Part shown: in pieces, positions 35,055-48,100 of the stretch
Position numbering within the stretch: the first letter of the stretch is position 1
Layout: each line of letters begins with the position of its first letter
Source of the DNA: Petrosia ficiformis
Taxonomy: Eukaryota; Porifera; Demospongiae; Haplosclerida; Petrosiidae
Length of the DNA: 64,000 nt
Reading direction: 5' to 3'
Assembly (NCBI GenBank): GCA_947044365.1
Contig: OX345637.1
Location: forward strand, 3,056,001 to 3,120,000
Made by a program: the position numbers and the translations under genes
Notes under the pieces: model-generated
Databases searched by the model: none
Told to the model about the DNA's origin: nothing
Seen by the model: the letters and a program-made list of their open reading frames with translations, nothing else

Positions 35055-35074
35055 TCTTTCAAAGGAGGGAGTGA
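35055..35074 (+). other. Polypurine tract
   Basis: AAAGGAGGGAGTGA lies just before the 3' LTR, the expected site of plus-strand priming. Confidence 0.75.
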
Positions 35075-35371
35075 TGTAATGAGGCCAACTTATAGACCTC
35101 ATCATTAGACTTATAGACCTCATCATTAGACTCTAAGTGTTAACTCATCTTACAGACCTCATAATTGTACTCATATGTGTTAACTAGATCTCATCGTCTG
35201 TACCTTATACCTTTTTGTTAGACAGTGCCTTACTTTTGTTAGTTGTTCTTTTGTTTGCTGTATTCTATTTAAGTTGTGTAATTCTTAGTCATGTGGTTGT
35301 TGAATACAGTTCTAAACTCTCTTTAACTCTGTCAATAATATTCCGTTATACGTGGTGAGACCACCACTACA
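35075..35371 (+). repeat. 3' LTR
   Basis: 297 bp. One difference from the 5' LTR was found by eye (CATCGTCTG here, CATCATCTG there). It ends 493 bases before the ATG of the Kelch gene, in the same orientation. Confidence 0.95.
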
Positions 35372-35375
35372 TATC

Positions 35376-35864
35376 CATAGTGGAAGGGATATATCCTACA
35401 CATATACTATAGTTATATGAAATAGTATACACTCAATGCTATCTACTCATATTCAGTTTGTATCTCAACAGGGAAAAATAGACATGTAACTAACAAAAAA
35501 TTTGGGAAATCTAAATGTTGCGTGATTACTTCCAGTGGCATTTGACACATTATTCAATTGAGTCCGGATAATACTTGTTAGATATGAGGGTGAAGGTTTC
35601 CATGTCCACTCTCACCTCTATGAAACACACTACTAAATATCCTAATACACACTGTCAATATAATGGTAGTCTGGTAGAGTAAATGTGTATATATATACTA
35701 AACATACCTGATCAGTGATCCCAGCAGCATTCACCACCCACCTTTTATAATTATATAGATTATAACAATTTCATAGTTGATTAAATATCACATGATGTTA
35801 TAATTAAAATGTGTTGCCATGGTCACTGAAAATATTTCTAACCATCATCTTTGTATGTTGTAAA
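35376..35864 (+). promoter_or_regulatory. Upstream region of the Kelch-ZU5-Death gene
   Basis: AT-rich, no ORF of note. It must contain the 5' UTR and probably the promoter of the gene starting at 35865, but no element can be named with confidence. A TATATATACT tract lies at about 35690. The neighbouring 3' LTR could contribute transcription starts (inference). Confidence 0.3.
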
Positions 35865-36104
35865 ATGGCCACTAGATATGTAGGAAAAGGTATGTTTAGT
35901 TAATAATAATAATAGCAAACTTGTGATAATTATCATATTCTACAGATTATTATGAACCAAAAGCAAGAAGTGGACACTGCACAGAAATAATAGACAGAAA
36001 ACTATATTGTTGGGGAGGAGTACAGAGTGGTCTACCTAGAGTTCATGACAATGAGGAAAAAAGACTGTTCTTTTCGGTGATCGAGATATTAGATATAGAA
36101 ACTG
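35865..36104 (+). CDS. Exons 1-2: start and first Kelch motif
   Basis: Exon 1 (35865-35889) encodes MATRYVGK and has the donor AAAAG/GTATGT. A 56 bp intron follows. Exon 2 (35946-36104) encodes RSGHCTEIIDRKLYCWGGVQ, a Kelch blade with the Gly-Gly pair, and ends with the donor ACTG/GTAAGT. The ATG is the first in frame and is directly followed by a good donor. An upstream non-coding exon is possible. Confidence 0.7.
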
Positions 36105-39100
36105 GTAAGTCTGAATACACTACTAATATATGTACAACTTTTAATATTCAACGTAAATAGATGTAACCTTGTGTAGCCAACCCCTCACACTATATGATAT
36201 AAGAGGGTCTGGTATGTAGCTATAGTATATCTCATTCTGAGAGCCACTGGTAATACAGTGGTGTGTAAGTAGATTTTAACTGTAAAAATGAATTATGTGT
36301 TGGTGGAATAACTTTTGTAATCTCTACCTCTAAGACTCAGGACTATTACCTACATTACTGGATTGAAGAGAGTGTTTTAATGTTTATCCATTTTCAACAC
36401 CCTGTTGAGTTCTACTGGTAGCTCTCAGAACGATATGTGACAGCGAATGAGAAAAGGGCACTTCTGTCGCAATTATTGATTTTGAGTTATAAGCCAAAAT
36501 AGCTAATTTAGCGATCACTCGTCCAAGACGAGATTTTACTTTCTTTATGATTAAAGGTAACTTACCCTTCCTCTGAGATAGTCTAAAGTCTTCTAGCAAG
36601 GTTTACTGCACTCGTAGGAGACGTTTTATGTGACCGTGCATCAGCCATTGCTGAATACACGGAGTACAAACAACGAAATGTAACGCGGACGCTAACGGAC
36701 GAGTCCATAGCAACACATAGCAACATACTTTCTTTATTAATTTTACTATCATTAAACAATAAACAAACAACATTTAAACTGAATCTCTTAATGAAGATTG
36801 TCTCAGTAATGATGAAGAAGGTATTGGTGATGATGAGAAAGGTCTCAGTAGTGATATACCCCCAGTGATTTTTATACTCTAAAAGAAAAGCCTAAATAAA
36901 AGATTAATTTGTTCAAATACATGTGTTTTATTGTTTCATTATTAATACTACTTACAAATATTATTTATATAACATTAATTTTACACTTTGGTCTATCAAT
37001 ATAAACAATGAGGAATAGCTTTAAAACAATTAAGCTTATAAATAACTATAATGATCACACTTAACCTAAGTAAGTAAATCTACATCATAATCACATCTAC
37101 TTTCAACAGTCTGATGGTATATATATATATATATATACAGACTTACATATACATATATACAGTTAAACATCAATAATAACAACAGAATTTAATTAAATGT
37201 TACTCACTGTTTATATCTGTCCACTTTGGCCGTGATTGCTGAAGAATACTCGCTAATCTGGAAGTGAACTACAATATTTGAACTATGTAGTAGTTTAAAA
37301 AACGATTACAAACTATCTAAATGCTAAAATAAACCATTAAACTCTCTCCAGCATCTTCTTTCTGTACCACATGCTTACGTAAACGGAATGTAACACGGAA
37401 ACGTGTAAATAATTTAGAAATGGCTTTTTTAGGCATTTCAATTATTTTAGCTGTCAAACGTGTAAGTACTCAACAGAGCGTGCAATTGCAAAATCGAAAC
37501 CACCAGGATGTAGGTAAGAAGATGGAGATTCCAATGATACCAATAACTCAATTTTCAATTTTTGCGACAGAAGTGCCCTTTTCTCATTCTCGGTCACATA
37601 TATAAAAATATAATTAGCTATTTTTATGGCCTGTAGGGCCATCCCTATAATTGCTTTCCACGGGGTTTAATGTATATATATATAATTATATATATTCTTA
37701 TGTGACTTGCGTGACTATGCGTTGTATACGTAGTTAAGGAAGTTGCGTCATTCCCGGGGGCTCGGTCAATTAATGGGTGTGGCACGTAAAAGAACGTGCG
37801 TTTGAGCCAGGAAGAGGATGTAAAACTGCTAATAACTGTTGTATATAGCAGAGAAACAGTATAGATATTACGCAAGAATCTTTAACAAGTAGGTATGATA
37901 AGTTGTTGAGTTTCAGACATGAGGCATTTAGAACCTTGAAGGAGTACTTCAGTCAGTTTATCAGAGATCTGTGTATTTAAACTGCAATCAGGCTTACACT
38001 TACATCTTCAGGCCCCAGGAGTAAATAGAAAGGTAGAGACACTAGTGTCATCAGCAATGCTTAATACATAGTCATCACAAAGCAAATATAGGGATATTTT
38101 TTTCTATATATACACTTGTTTAGCAAGTATCTTCTTACTAGACAGCCATTTTGTAGATGTAATTATCATTCCTCCTAGTCTCATCCCCAGTCTCATACAC
38201 CATGTGAGAAGTGTCTAGTCACTTTATACCAATTTCTTGACTGTGCTGACTCAGAGTGCAGAAAATCGTATACTCCAATGAAATTGAAGTATACTGTAAT
38301 GTGATCAAATGTCATATGACTAGATGAAATTGTGGAGAAAACCATTTTCCTCAGACAGAAGATTTAAATAAGTCTTTTATTGATGATTACTATTCATTAT
38401 CAATGTTTGGGGCTAATCTTGGCTATGAAACTAGATCTATACTACTACAGAACATGATGAATGTTTGTAAAGCTTTGTGTATAATAAGAAATTGTTTGTT
38501 AACTGAAAAGAGTCAACATGGTTTATAAGCATGTCTACCATTATGTTTTGATACATAGTGAGTAACTATGGGAAAACAAACAGTCACTGATGTTACACTA
38601 AATAATCACTTGAATATAGCAAGCATATAGGCTATGGGCTCTAATTGGAGCAATAACAAGTGTGTGTATTCTTGATACTGCCCTCACAGGTGTATAATAA
38701 TTAGTGTGGTGCAATTATGTAGCTGTATCAAATACACAAACGATTATGCAGTTGGCTTCTATACTTATGACACAATTATAACAATGGGTAGGTTGTGACG
38801 TAAAGCAGGCAAGCGAAGAAAAAAGCAGCTCTTTCCCAAACTTCCATTAACTTTAGGCAGGATGTGGTTATGTGGGCGGGCAGTATCAAAATATCGCACT
38901 TCACTATGTTCTATATGTACTATATTGTACTGTCGGTGTCTTTGATATGCCCACACAATGTTCTACAACACATATTAATCTCTATATAATCCATGATAAT
39001 AACTGAACAGTACAATATAAATAATATTTTAATATTTATATAGTAGTTATCATAGTATTTATATTGTAGTTATCACAACATTTATATTGTAATTAAATTA

Positions 39101-42100
39101 AAATAGTGTGTAGGATGATAATTTAGATTTATAAATTTGAATCTCTAACTGATAAATCCTAAGACTGAGAATACCCTGGATTGGGAACATGGATGCAATG
39201 ATCATCAACCTCACTAACATAATTATGATCCCTTTAATGACTTGTAATAAAGATATTTATATTATTCTTGATAATTATCATATTACATATTATAATAAAC
39301 TATATAATACACTAATATAATGAACACGGTGAAGATACACTAATTCACTTTTCTGTATAAACAGGTTTATGGAGTCAACAAAATACATCTGGACATCCTC
39401 CTCTAGGAGTATATGGTTATTCATCATGTTCAATTAGGAACAACATTTATTATTTCGGAGGCCAGTGTGGTCATGGTAGTTGCTATCACAACAGCTTATC
39501 TTCTTTAAATGTAGAAAACTTAATGTTTAGAAAATTATATACAACAAATGAACATGAAAGTGCCCCTGTCAAGAAATCCAATAGCGGTATGATCTCATTT
39601 CAAACAGAAAAGAATGAAGAATCACTTTTAGTAGTTGGAGGCTTTTGTGAAAGATCACCTAAATACAAACAACCTGGAGCACAATATACTAATGACAGAA
39701 CCAATGAGTCACATATATTTAATATTACAACTGGTGAGTATATCATTGTATCATACTATCAAATATCATATTCAGTATTTTTGTGTGAAGATGACTCATA
39801 ATAATTATAAATTATCATAATTATAATGTGTTGTTTGATTGTAGTTTTGATATTTATGATGAATACAAAACATAACATAATCATTAGAACTAATAATTTG
39901 ATTGTGTGATGTTTATTACGATAGTAATCTAGATCATTAGCCCTTCCCTGAAAACTGAACCACAAATAAGAGAAGTCTGTCCTTCCGTCATTCAATCTAT
40001 AGTTTATAGGTACCACAGGCATACAATACTATTATACTATATACAGTGAATTTAGTGATACTATATAGTACTGTGCATGTTATGAACTTATTAGTACTTC
40101 ATAGGGTGTGTATATGAGAGACAATACTAAGTCAACAATACTAAGTCAACACTTCCTAGTTATACCTATGATAATCAGTGTTACTATCTTTATCTTTAGG
40201 GAAATGGATTACACCAAATGTCACTGGTAGACGACCTCCACCATGCTCTCTCTTTACACTCTTATCGTTATCCGGAAGTAGAGTACTTTTATATGGAGGA
40301 AGAACTCCTGATGCATTATACAGTGATGTAATATATATAGCTACTATAACTGGATATGAACTAGTGAGTATGATAATTATAGTTAATATAATACGAAACT
40401 GATAATCATGTAGTCATTAATAACTACAACAATAACAATAAAACAATCAAGTATAATATTAAGAAAATACTTGTTTTATAGTCCTATAATAATCTACTTA
40501 GGGGTAATCTCATAACATTATTGTGACAATATGGGGTAGAGGTGTGAGTGTATGACATCCTGATGATCATTAGTTTAATTAGGGATAAGGACACTTAACT
40601 CTTTTCATCATGTGACATTATGGGAGTGGACAGGAAGGGATCAAAAGTTGGTGTCACAATGATGTTAATTTTTCCAATATAGTTTGGGTTTTACACTCAA
40701 TACTGTACTGCTCGAAATTTTTGTGATCAAATAAATTCATGGTTTTCATGATGATCTATGTGATCATGAATATTATATTCACGAAAATTTTCTCTTTACA
40801 GACGTCAAACAACAAGCATATCAAACGTTGCATTTTTGAAGTCGTTTGATATTTTTTAATTCTACATAAGGTAGTGCACTAAATGTACTTGAAGATATTG
40901 CCAAAAAAATGAAGCTATACTAGGTAGCAATCCAAAGTTTTAAGCAATGGAATTGACAAAGATGGTAAGTGTGGGTGTTGGCATTGACCACTGCACTTTG
41001 AAACACTCGTCTTGCTGCTTTCCTTCAATTGACAAAATACGCTAATAATCACTATACTTGTTACGAATTAATTATTAATAATTATAAAGGATAACATACA
41101 TGGGTGGAGCGTGTAATAACTAACTTTCTTCACCTCTATAACTTTACCGTTTTACAAGAATTGTTAAGGAAAGCTATTGATGTAAAATTTATCTTTTGGA
41201 AGATAGCATGGCGAGTGCTTGAAGGTTTTATAGTTCAATGGGCAACACCCACACTCTTACCTACAGTCAAAATGAAGTTAAGATTTCGTTTTGTATAATG
41301 AGAATAGTACAAAACTGATTGTACAGAGGATTTCAGTTGCATTGACACATTTATTCCATTCCGTAACCACACCCTCTGTAAGTATGTACATAATTTGATA
41401 TATATTAATGGAGGGTGTGGTTATGGAACGAAATAATTGTGTTCATGTTTACTAGTATATCGATCGTTTTGTATACCATTTATACGATTTTTAAAAATAA
41501 TATTTAATTACTGTTTAAACTGAATTTTATTCCAGATTTTGCGTACTACAGAGCGTAGAACGTGCGTAGCGCAAAACAGAACATTAACTTCATTTTGACA
41601 TATAGTGTACCTGTACAACTTCCACATTTTACGCAATACAGCATTCTAACTTACTTAGGTAGACAAAAGAGCTTCTAACCAAGTCGTAAATACCAAATAC
41701 ATTCTTCGTTAATTTTAGGATAGCACCAAGATGAGTATTTAAAGTGCAGTTGTCAGTTCCAACACCCACATGTAGTGTCTTTGTATTAAATCATATAGCT
41801 ATGATTTATGCACTGCTTACAACACATTTAGTGCACTGTGTTGTGTAGAAATTTGGTTAATTGTGTATCTTGAAAAGCTAAATAAAATTCAGTTTCGCAA
41901 CAAAATTGCTAAATTTAATACCAGCCAAATGTGGATATCATGAAAATCACTAAATTAAGAACGTGCAAACAATAGTGACCTTAAGATATGATTAATAATT
42001 ATACTAGTGACTATTGTGTATAAAATATTGTATAATTGTTGTACATGTATATTTATAATTGATCATGTTTTGTGAGTGATACATGTTATATGAACTGTTA

Positions 42101-45100
42101 TTATATTTCTATAGAATTGGGAGATAATACACAAACCAGTAGGAGAATAACCAGTGGGGAGGTATGGACATGCATCCACTGTAATTAGTGGCTGTGTTCA
42201 AGAGATAATGATAACAATAGGAGGAGTGGATGAGGGTTTGATGACGCTGAATGATTGTTGGGTGATGGATGTTAAGCACAACAAATACAAAAAGGTATTA
42301 TACATTTGTTAGTAGGATCACATGATGAATATGTGACAAGCATTAACACATTTTTCTGTAGTACAAAATTTGATGTATGATTTGTTTGTTTATTTGTTTT
42401 GTAATGTCAACACAATCTTGAGACTGTTGTATAAAGTGTGAGGAGTATACATATATCTACAATCATGTAACAAATTTGTTTGTTGTTTAGCTAATTAGAC
42501 ACAATCCATATTATAAACAGGATATCACTAATATTTATATATCTGTGTGTCTAAGTTAATAGTCTTAAAGCTTCTGTTTTCAATATCCTGTGACATACAT
42601 GTGATATTCACCTGATATAATGATTTAGAAATACTATAGACATGTGTTGTGATTTTCTTGTAATAATGAAGTCATATATACATAACAATGTATTGTAATT
42701 CTACAGATACACTTACCAGGTAATGTAACTAAGAGATATTACCACTCCTTATCATCACTTGCTATAAGTCCAACAAATGTATTACTTGTTGTGTTTGGAG
42801 GAAGGAGAAGCATTACTAGTAATCCAATCAGTGATACACATGTTATTGAACTTGGTGAGTATACACATTTCCACACATTCTCATTTGTATAATTATTATT
42901 TCATATCACTGGATATAGACTGTGATGTGTATTAAATGAAAAATTCATGAAATTTGTTAATTTTAATCATTCCTGAGTTTCTAATCTAATTAACATCCTG
43001 TGTAAATATACTGTTCATTATATTATTTGATGATATATACTGTTTCAAGCTAGTGTTATATAAACATGTTATTAATAAAGTCATAGTAGAAGTTGTTTAT
43101 TTATCTACTGTGCTGTATTGTATTTTGAGACAATATCAGTACATTGTTCTATAGTGCCATAAATACATGTAATGATAATTCTATATTGTTACCTTTACAG
43201 ATTTTATTGTCCATTTTAATAAAATCTAATGATTGTATTGTTATACATGTTGTTACAAGATAGAGAAAGTTGTATGTGTACATGTATGTACATTGTATGG
43301 GTTTAGGTTTATCTATTAAGCTATGAAATCTCCTAACATACTGGCTATACATGTATATTGAATAATTGAAGTATAGTGATATGTGACGTAATTTCCAAAA
43401 ACCAGGCTTATGGGATAATTATTAAATTTTAGATATCATTGAAAATAGACAGTTATGGCTTACTCGAGTGATCACTGTTTTACTGCATAAAAACCTTCCT
43501 TAACATTTTACCTATTCATTCATCCCTCCAGAGAGGTTTGGAAACATCTCTGTGCTGCACTAGCCACTCCTATAAAAGTGTTTATTCATTACTTTTAATG
43601 ATTAAAAGGAAGGTTTTGTGACTGAAATGGTTTAATCCCTTGCTAAAGCTTTGTCTTTTGCTGGATTGGCATGTATCATGTATCATTCTAGAGCGAATTG
43701 AATAATGTATTCAGGTAATGCAAAGGATAAATTTTGATATTTTATCCCATAAGCTTGATTTTCACAAATCTGGTCACATATAATTAATTATAATACTTTT
43801 TCTCCACTACAATTGTATTAGTACGGAGTGACATTAGTCAATGGTCTGTTGGCAGTGTTTGGAGTTTAGATGAATTAAACAGCCATCATCAGCAAAGATG
43901 CTATCCATTCCATCGAGATGTGCAAAAGCTTATAGCACAACTTGACTTAGCTGACCAGACCAGAAGAAAGCTGATGATGACAAAAGAGATGGAATTATTT
44001 GAAAAAGAATCTGATATCGTGAGGCTAAATTATGCAATAAGTGAAAGAGATGAAAAAGTGAAAGAATTGGAATGGAAATTACAACTAGCTCTGAATAGAG
44101 AAGGTACATATTGTACTGATGAGTAAAGTAATGGTAATCATTGTCTATTTTTAGAGTCTCAACTTTCAGACTATGATAGTATATCAGTTGAGATGAAGCC
44201 AGAAGAATCACAGTTTAAGACAGAGTCTGTTTTGATGATAAAAGGTATAAAGTAGCAAAATGTTCATTAACAAGGCATCATATTGTAATGATATTTTAAT
44301 TAGAGGAAGAATATGTGAAGAGTGGATGTATGAAGAGTGAAGGAAATTATGAGGAACACCCTGTATTTCATACTGTGGAAACAAAACTTGTCAAACAGGA
44401 ATTTCATCAAGGTTTGTCAAACTATTGGTTTATTATACACACCAAATGATATTATATTTGGTACAAGTTCATCATGTTTTTTGTTAGCAGATGTATCACA
44501 CGAAACATATGATAATCAGTCCAAAAAATATTTCCAAAAGGAAAATTTGATTAGACGTTTTTTTAGTGCTAGAGATGACCTGCTTACTTTTCTAAAGAAG
44601 GAAATAGGGAATGTGCAAGATTATAAAGAATCATTTGATGATGAAATGGAGAAGGGCTTTACAAGAGTGCTAGGTTCATTACAAATAATTATCACTATAG
44701 CTTTTAGCAATTAACCTTATAGACCCAGTGATGTTCCAACAGAGTACTACTATTGATATGGATGAAGTTGTGAAGAAATGTGTGGAATCTGCAGATACTA
44801 TAAAATATTCTAAGGATGCTGCAACTCAGTTTAGTTATCTCATTCCTTTGAGAGGTAAATAAGAATATTTTTATTGCTTGTATGGTTACAGCTGCTTGCC
44901 ATCACACTTATAATCATAGTATAATTTTATTGACCTCTTGATTTTAGATTATCACAGTGGGGTAATGATTGCTGGAGAGAATTTGTTTGTTCTTCAAGGA
45001 GATTCTTCTCACTTTCTTAACTGGGAAGAGTATGGAATCAGAATGAATATCCAACGAGGGTCCATTCCACCTTCAGAAACATGCGAGATAGGTGTTCAGG

Positions 45101-48100
45101 TTCTCTTTGGAGGTCAGTTCTCTATACCTGAGGGTTATGAGATGGTCAGTGGTGTCTATGCTATCTCCATTTCTTCAACTCTTCTCAAACCATTGGAGTT
45201 AGAAATTCAACACTGTGTCAATCTTACAAGGGAAGACCAGACCAGATACCTCAGTTTTGTTGTGAGTGAAAGTAAAAATGCTGTGCAATACAACTTTGAG
45301 TTATTGAATGGGGGGGATTTCAACCATAGTACAAAGTATGGTAAAATCTATCGATCACACTTCAGTGAGACATCAATTGTGAAGAAGCAAAGTCCTTCTC
45401 CTTCCACTACATCCACTACAATACCAGCAGGTGAAAAGACTAGTGAAAAAGTGTCCGAAGGTAATTTACATACATATACCAATATTTATCATGATTGTGT
45501 CACTATTATTCTAGATCTGGTAGATGAGCAACCTCAATCATCAACTACATTACATACTAAGAGACAAGGAAATGATGAGGAAGAATCTCTTGCTAAGAGA
45601 CACAAACTTGATTTGGAAGGTTTGAATGAATCATAATAATTATTATGATAAAGATTGTTAGGATTGCATAAAGATATCAATTTGGATTGTTATAGGCTGA
45701 CTTCATCCAAATATGTATTGTGATACATCACTACATGCTGTGATAACAAATACCATAATATCTACATTCATCTGAATGTTTCTACATTAGTATGGAAATA
45801 TTGATCATCATAATACTTAGATAATAGAAATGATTATTTTAGCATTTAATGTAATGGCAATTACAGAACTAGATCTTGGTCAGCAGTTACACTAATAAAA
45901 TTGTTCACTGCCATCTTAACAAAAGTTATCCCATCAGTATAAACATTATGGCTTTTAATTGCATGTCAATTAAGATATGGACCATACTTCACAAGAAAAG
46001 GAACTTGAAGAAGATAACGAGACTAAAAACAAAGGTCAGTTCACTAATCAATTGATAGATTCCTTGTCAGCTCTTTCTTTACATTCCAGAAGTTATGGAG
46101 ACAGATTCCACAACAACTGCTACACCTATGGAAGGTAACTGGAATAATATTGCGAGTTTGTATCATCGATGAAATCTTCTTCTATAGTTGTTGAAGTACC
46201 TGTTCCTGATAACAGTTATTGTGGACAGATTTATTATCAGACAAAAGAGACAAACTGGTGGTTAATGAAGTTTGTAGTTGTCCAAGATCTGAACCATTTA
46301 AAAAAGGTGTTACATAATAATTATACACAATAAATTGAACATGTCATCTCTTAATAGCTAACTGAATACTTAAATGATGAAAAAGATGAAACATTTACAT
46401 TTTGCTTTAAAGACGGTCAGAATGGATACCTTGAACTTGAGTTTTGTGATGAGCAGGAAAAACCTTGCACTGGCTGGACAGTTACATCTCACAAGAGACC
46501 TGTGAGGGTAAGAAGGAAGCATACATTTATAGTTCAATTACCTGATGTTGCATTGCTGTATATATACTATGTAGTGATAGCAAATTGTTTTTGTATAATT
46601 TGGTTGTTGATGAATTTATTTATTTATTATAGTTGAGAAAGAGGGACGCTGACTCATTCAGTTTAGACAAACTTCCAATCCCTCCTTCTTGTCTGGTAAC
46701 AATTTGTGCAACATATGGACAAGATACTGTAAACCTGTTAAACTATAATGTGCCAGTAAAAGGGACAGATGGTGAGGTGGAAGAGATACGTATTGTTAGA
46801 AAACTACAACATGAAGACATCAACAGTTGAGTACAGATCTACACATGATTATGTATATATTAAAGTATAGTGATGTGAGGGTGTGATCAAAGTCAGCAGT
46901 ACTATATGTAGAACGGCCAGAAATGTATATCCACAATAGTACAATTCATGGGTCAGAACCATGCTAGACTAATCCAACGTCAACTGCTGGAAATTGTAAA
47001 TAGTGCATGAAAGTACATTAAAACTTTGATGGTCCCCGCTATACACCAAATATGGAATATTCTATCTGCACCTAAAACAGATCTTGAGGGAGTTTTCATG
47101 TTCTGTTTTAATTGGTAGTTTAGGCCACTATGGATATCAGCCTTCAATTAGTCCATTATTTATGATCCTTTTCAATAAGTAGTAATGGATATTGATTGCC
47201 TATTACCAAGGGAGGAGGTCTGGAAACCAGTGCATATCCTAGTGGTACATATGTGGCTGTGCTACACAATACCAATATGCAGTTCCTTTTTGAAGTATTA
47301 ATGGCTCTCTGCAATTCTCTTTGCATCAAATTGATGCAAGGAGAATTGTGGAGAAACTGGTAAAGACATTCTCGAGAGTTAGTATTATACCACAATTTTT
47401 GGACTGATCAGGGGAACAACTTTACATCATAATTGCTCATATATATATACATGCAAGCTAACTAGTTATTTATTATTTGTACAGTTCAACTTGAACAAAC
47501 AAGTGTTGGAAGTATAAACAATGATTATAGTCAGTAGTTCTTACAATATTAATATTGATTAGATTTTTTTTATTTATGGCAGAAATTGAAGGTTCACAAC
47601 CTGCAGACACAATGAATCATGATAATAAAAAGAAGGATGCAGGTTTGTTAATCATGTTACATACATTTATCATTGTGATTGGACAAAGAATTGTTTTGAG
47701 AGATTAATTAATTAACCCTTAGAAGACTGAGCTTGTTTTTCAAAACTCTTCCCATTTCCAACGCTCGCATCTCTATTGCATATATTTTAGCCTCCATTCA
47801 CTTTCTCTACCCCAAACTTGGCTTCTTTTCTGACATGGAGTACTACTTCTATCAACTTGCTTACCAGGACTCGAGGGTCCCCAAGCGCTTCGTAGGATTA
47901 AATCAAATGCAGTGCTCTCCCTCTTTTGACTGGAACTGGGGCAAACAAAATGACCCCACTGCATGTTGGCACCAGCTACACCCACGATTTCTGGTTTCAC
48001 ACCAAGGGAAATGCCTCAGCTACACAACAGAGTGTGTGGGCGGGGTCACTGAACCACAAATTGCGTGGGTTGCAAGGAGGCTGTGCCTCCTCGCAACCCC

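Larger units (their letters stand above)
30090..35371 (+). mobile_element. Complete Ty3/gypsy LTR retrotransposon
   Basis: A 5282 bp element bounded by TG...CA LTRs and a 4-bp TATC duplication (30086-30089 and 35372-35375). The order is LTR, primer-binding site, gag, protease, reverse transcriptase, RNase H, integrase, polypurine tract, LTR. Integrase after RT/RNase H is the Ty3/gypsy order. The two LTRs differ at one of 297 positions by eye, so insertion was recent. Pol is interrupted by three frame changes that all have the same sense (-1), so this copy cannot make a normal Gag-Pol unless they are sequence errors. No envelope-like ORF is present. Confidence 0.95.

Noticed and set aside
47156..47395. 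Minus-strand ORF of 79 codons in intron 18
   Set aside because: No domain. The region contains a small hairpin (CAATTCTCTTTGCATCAA with its complement) and is probably transposon debris, but ends could not be defined.
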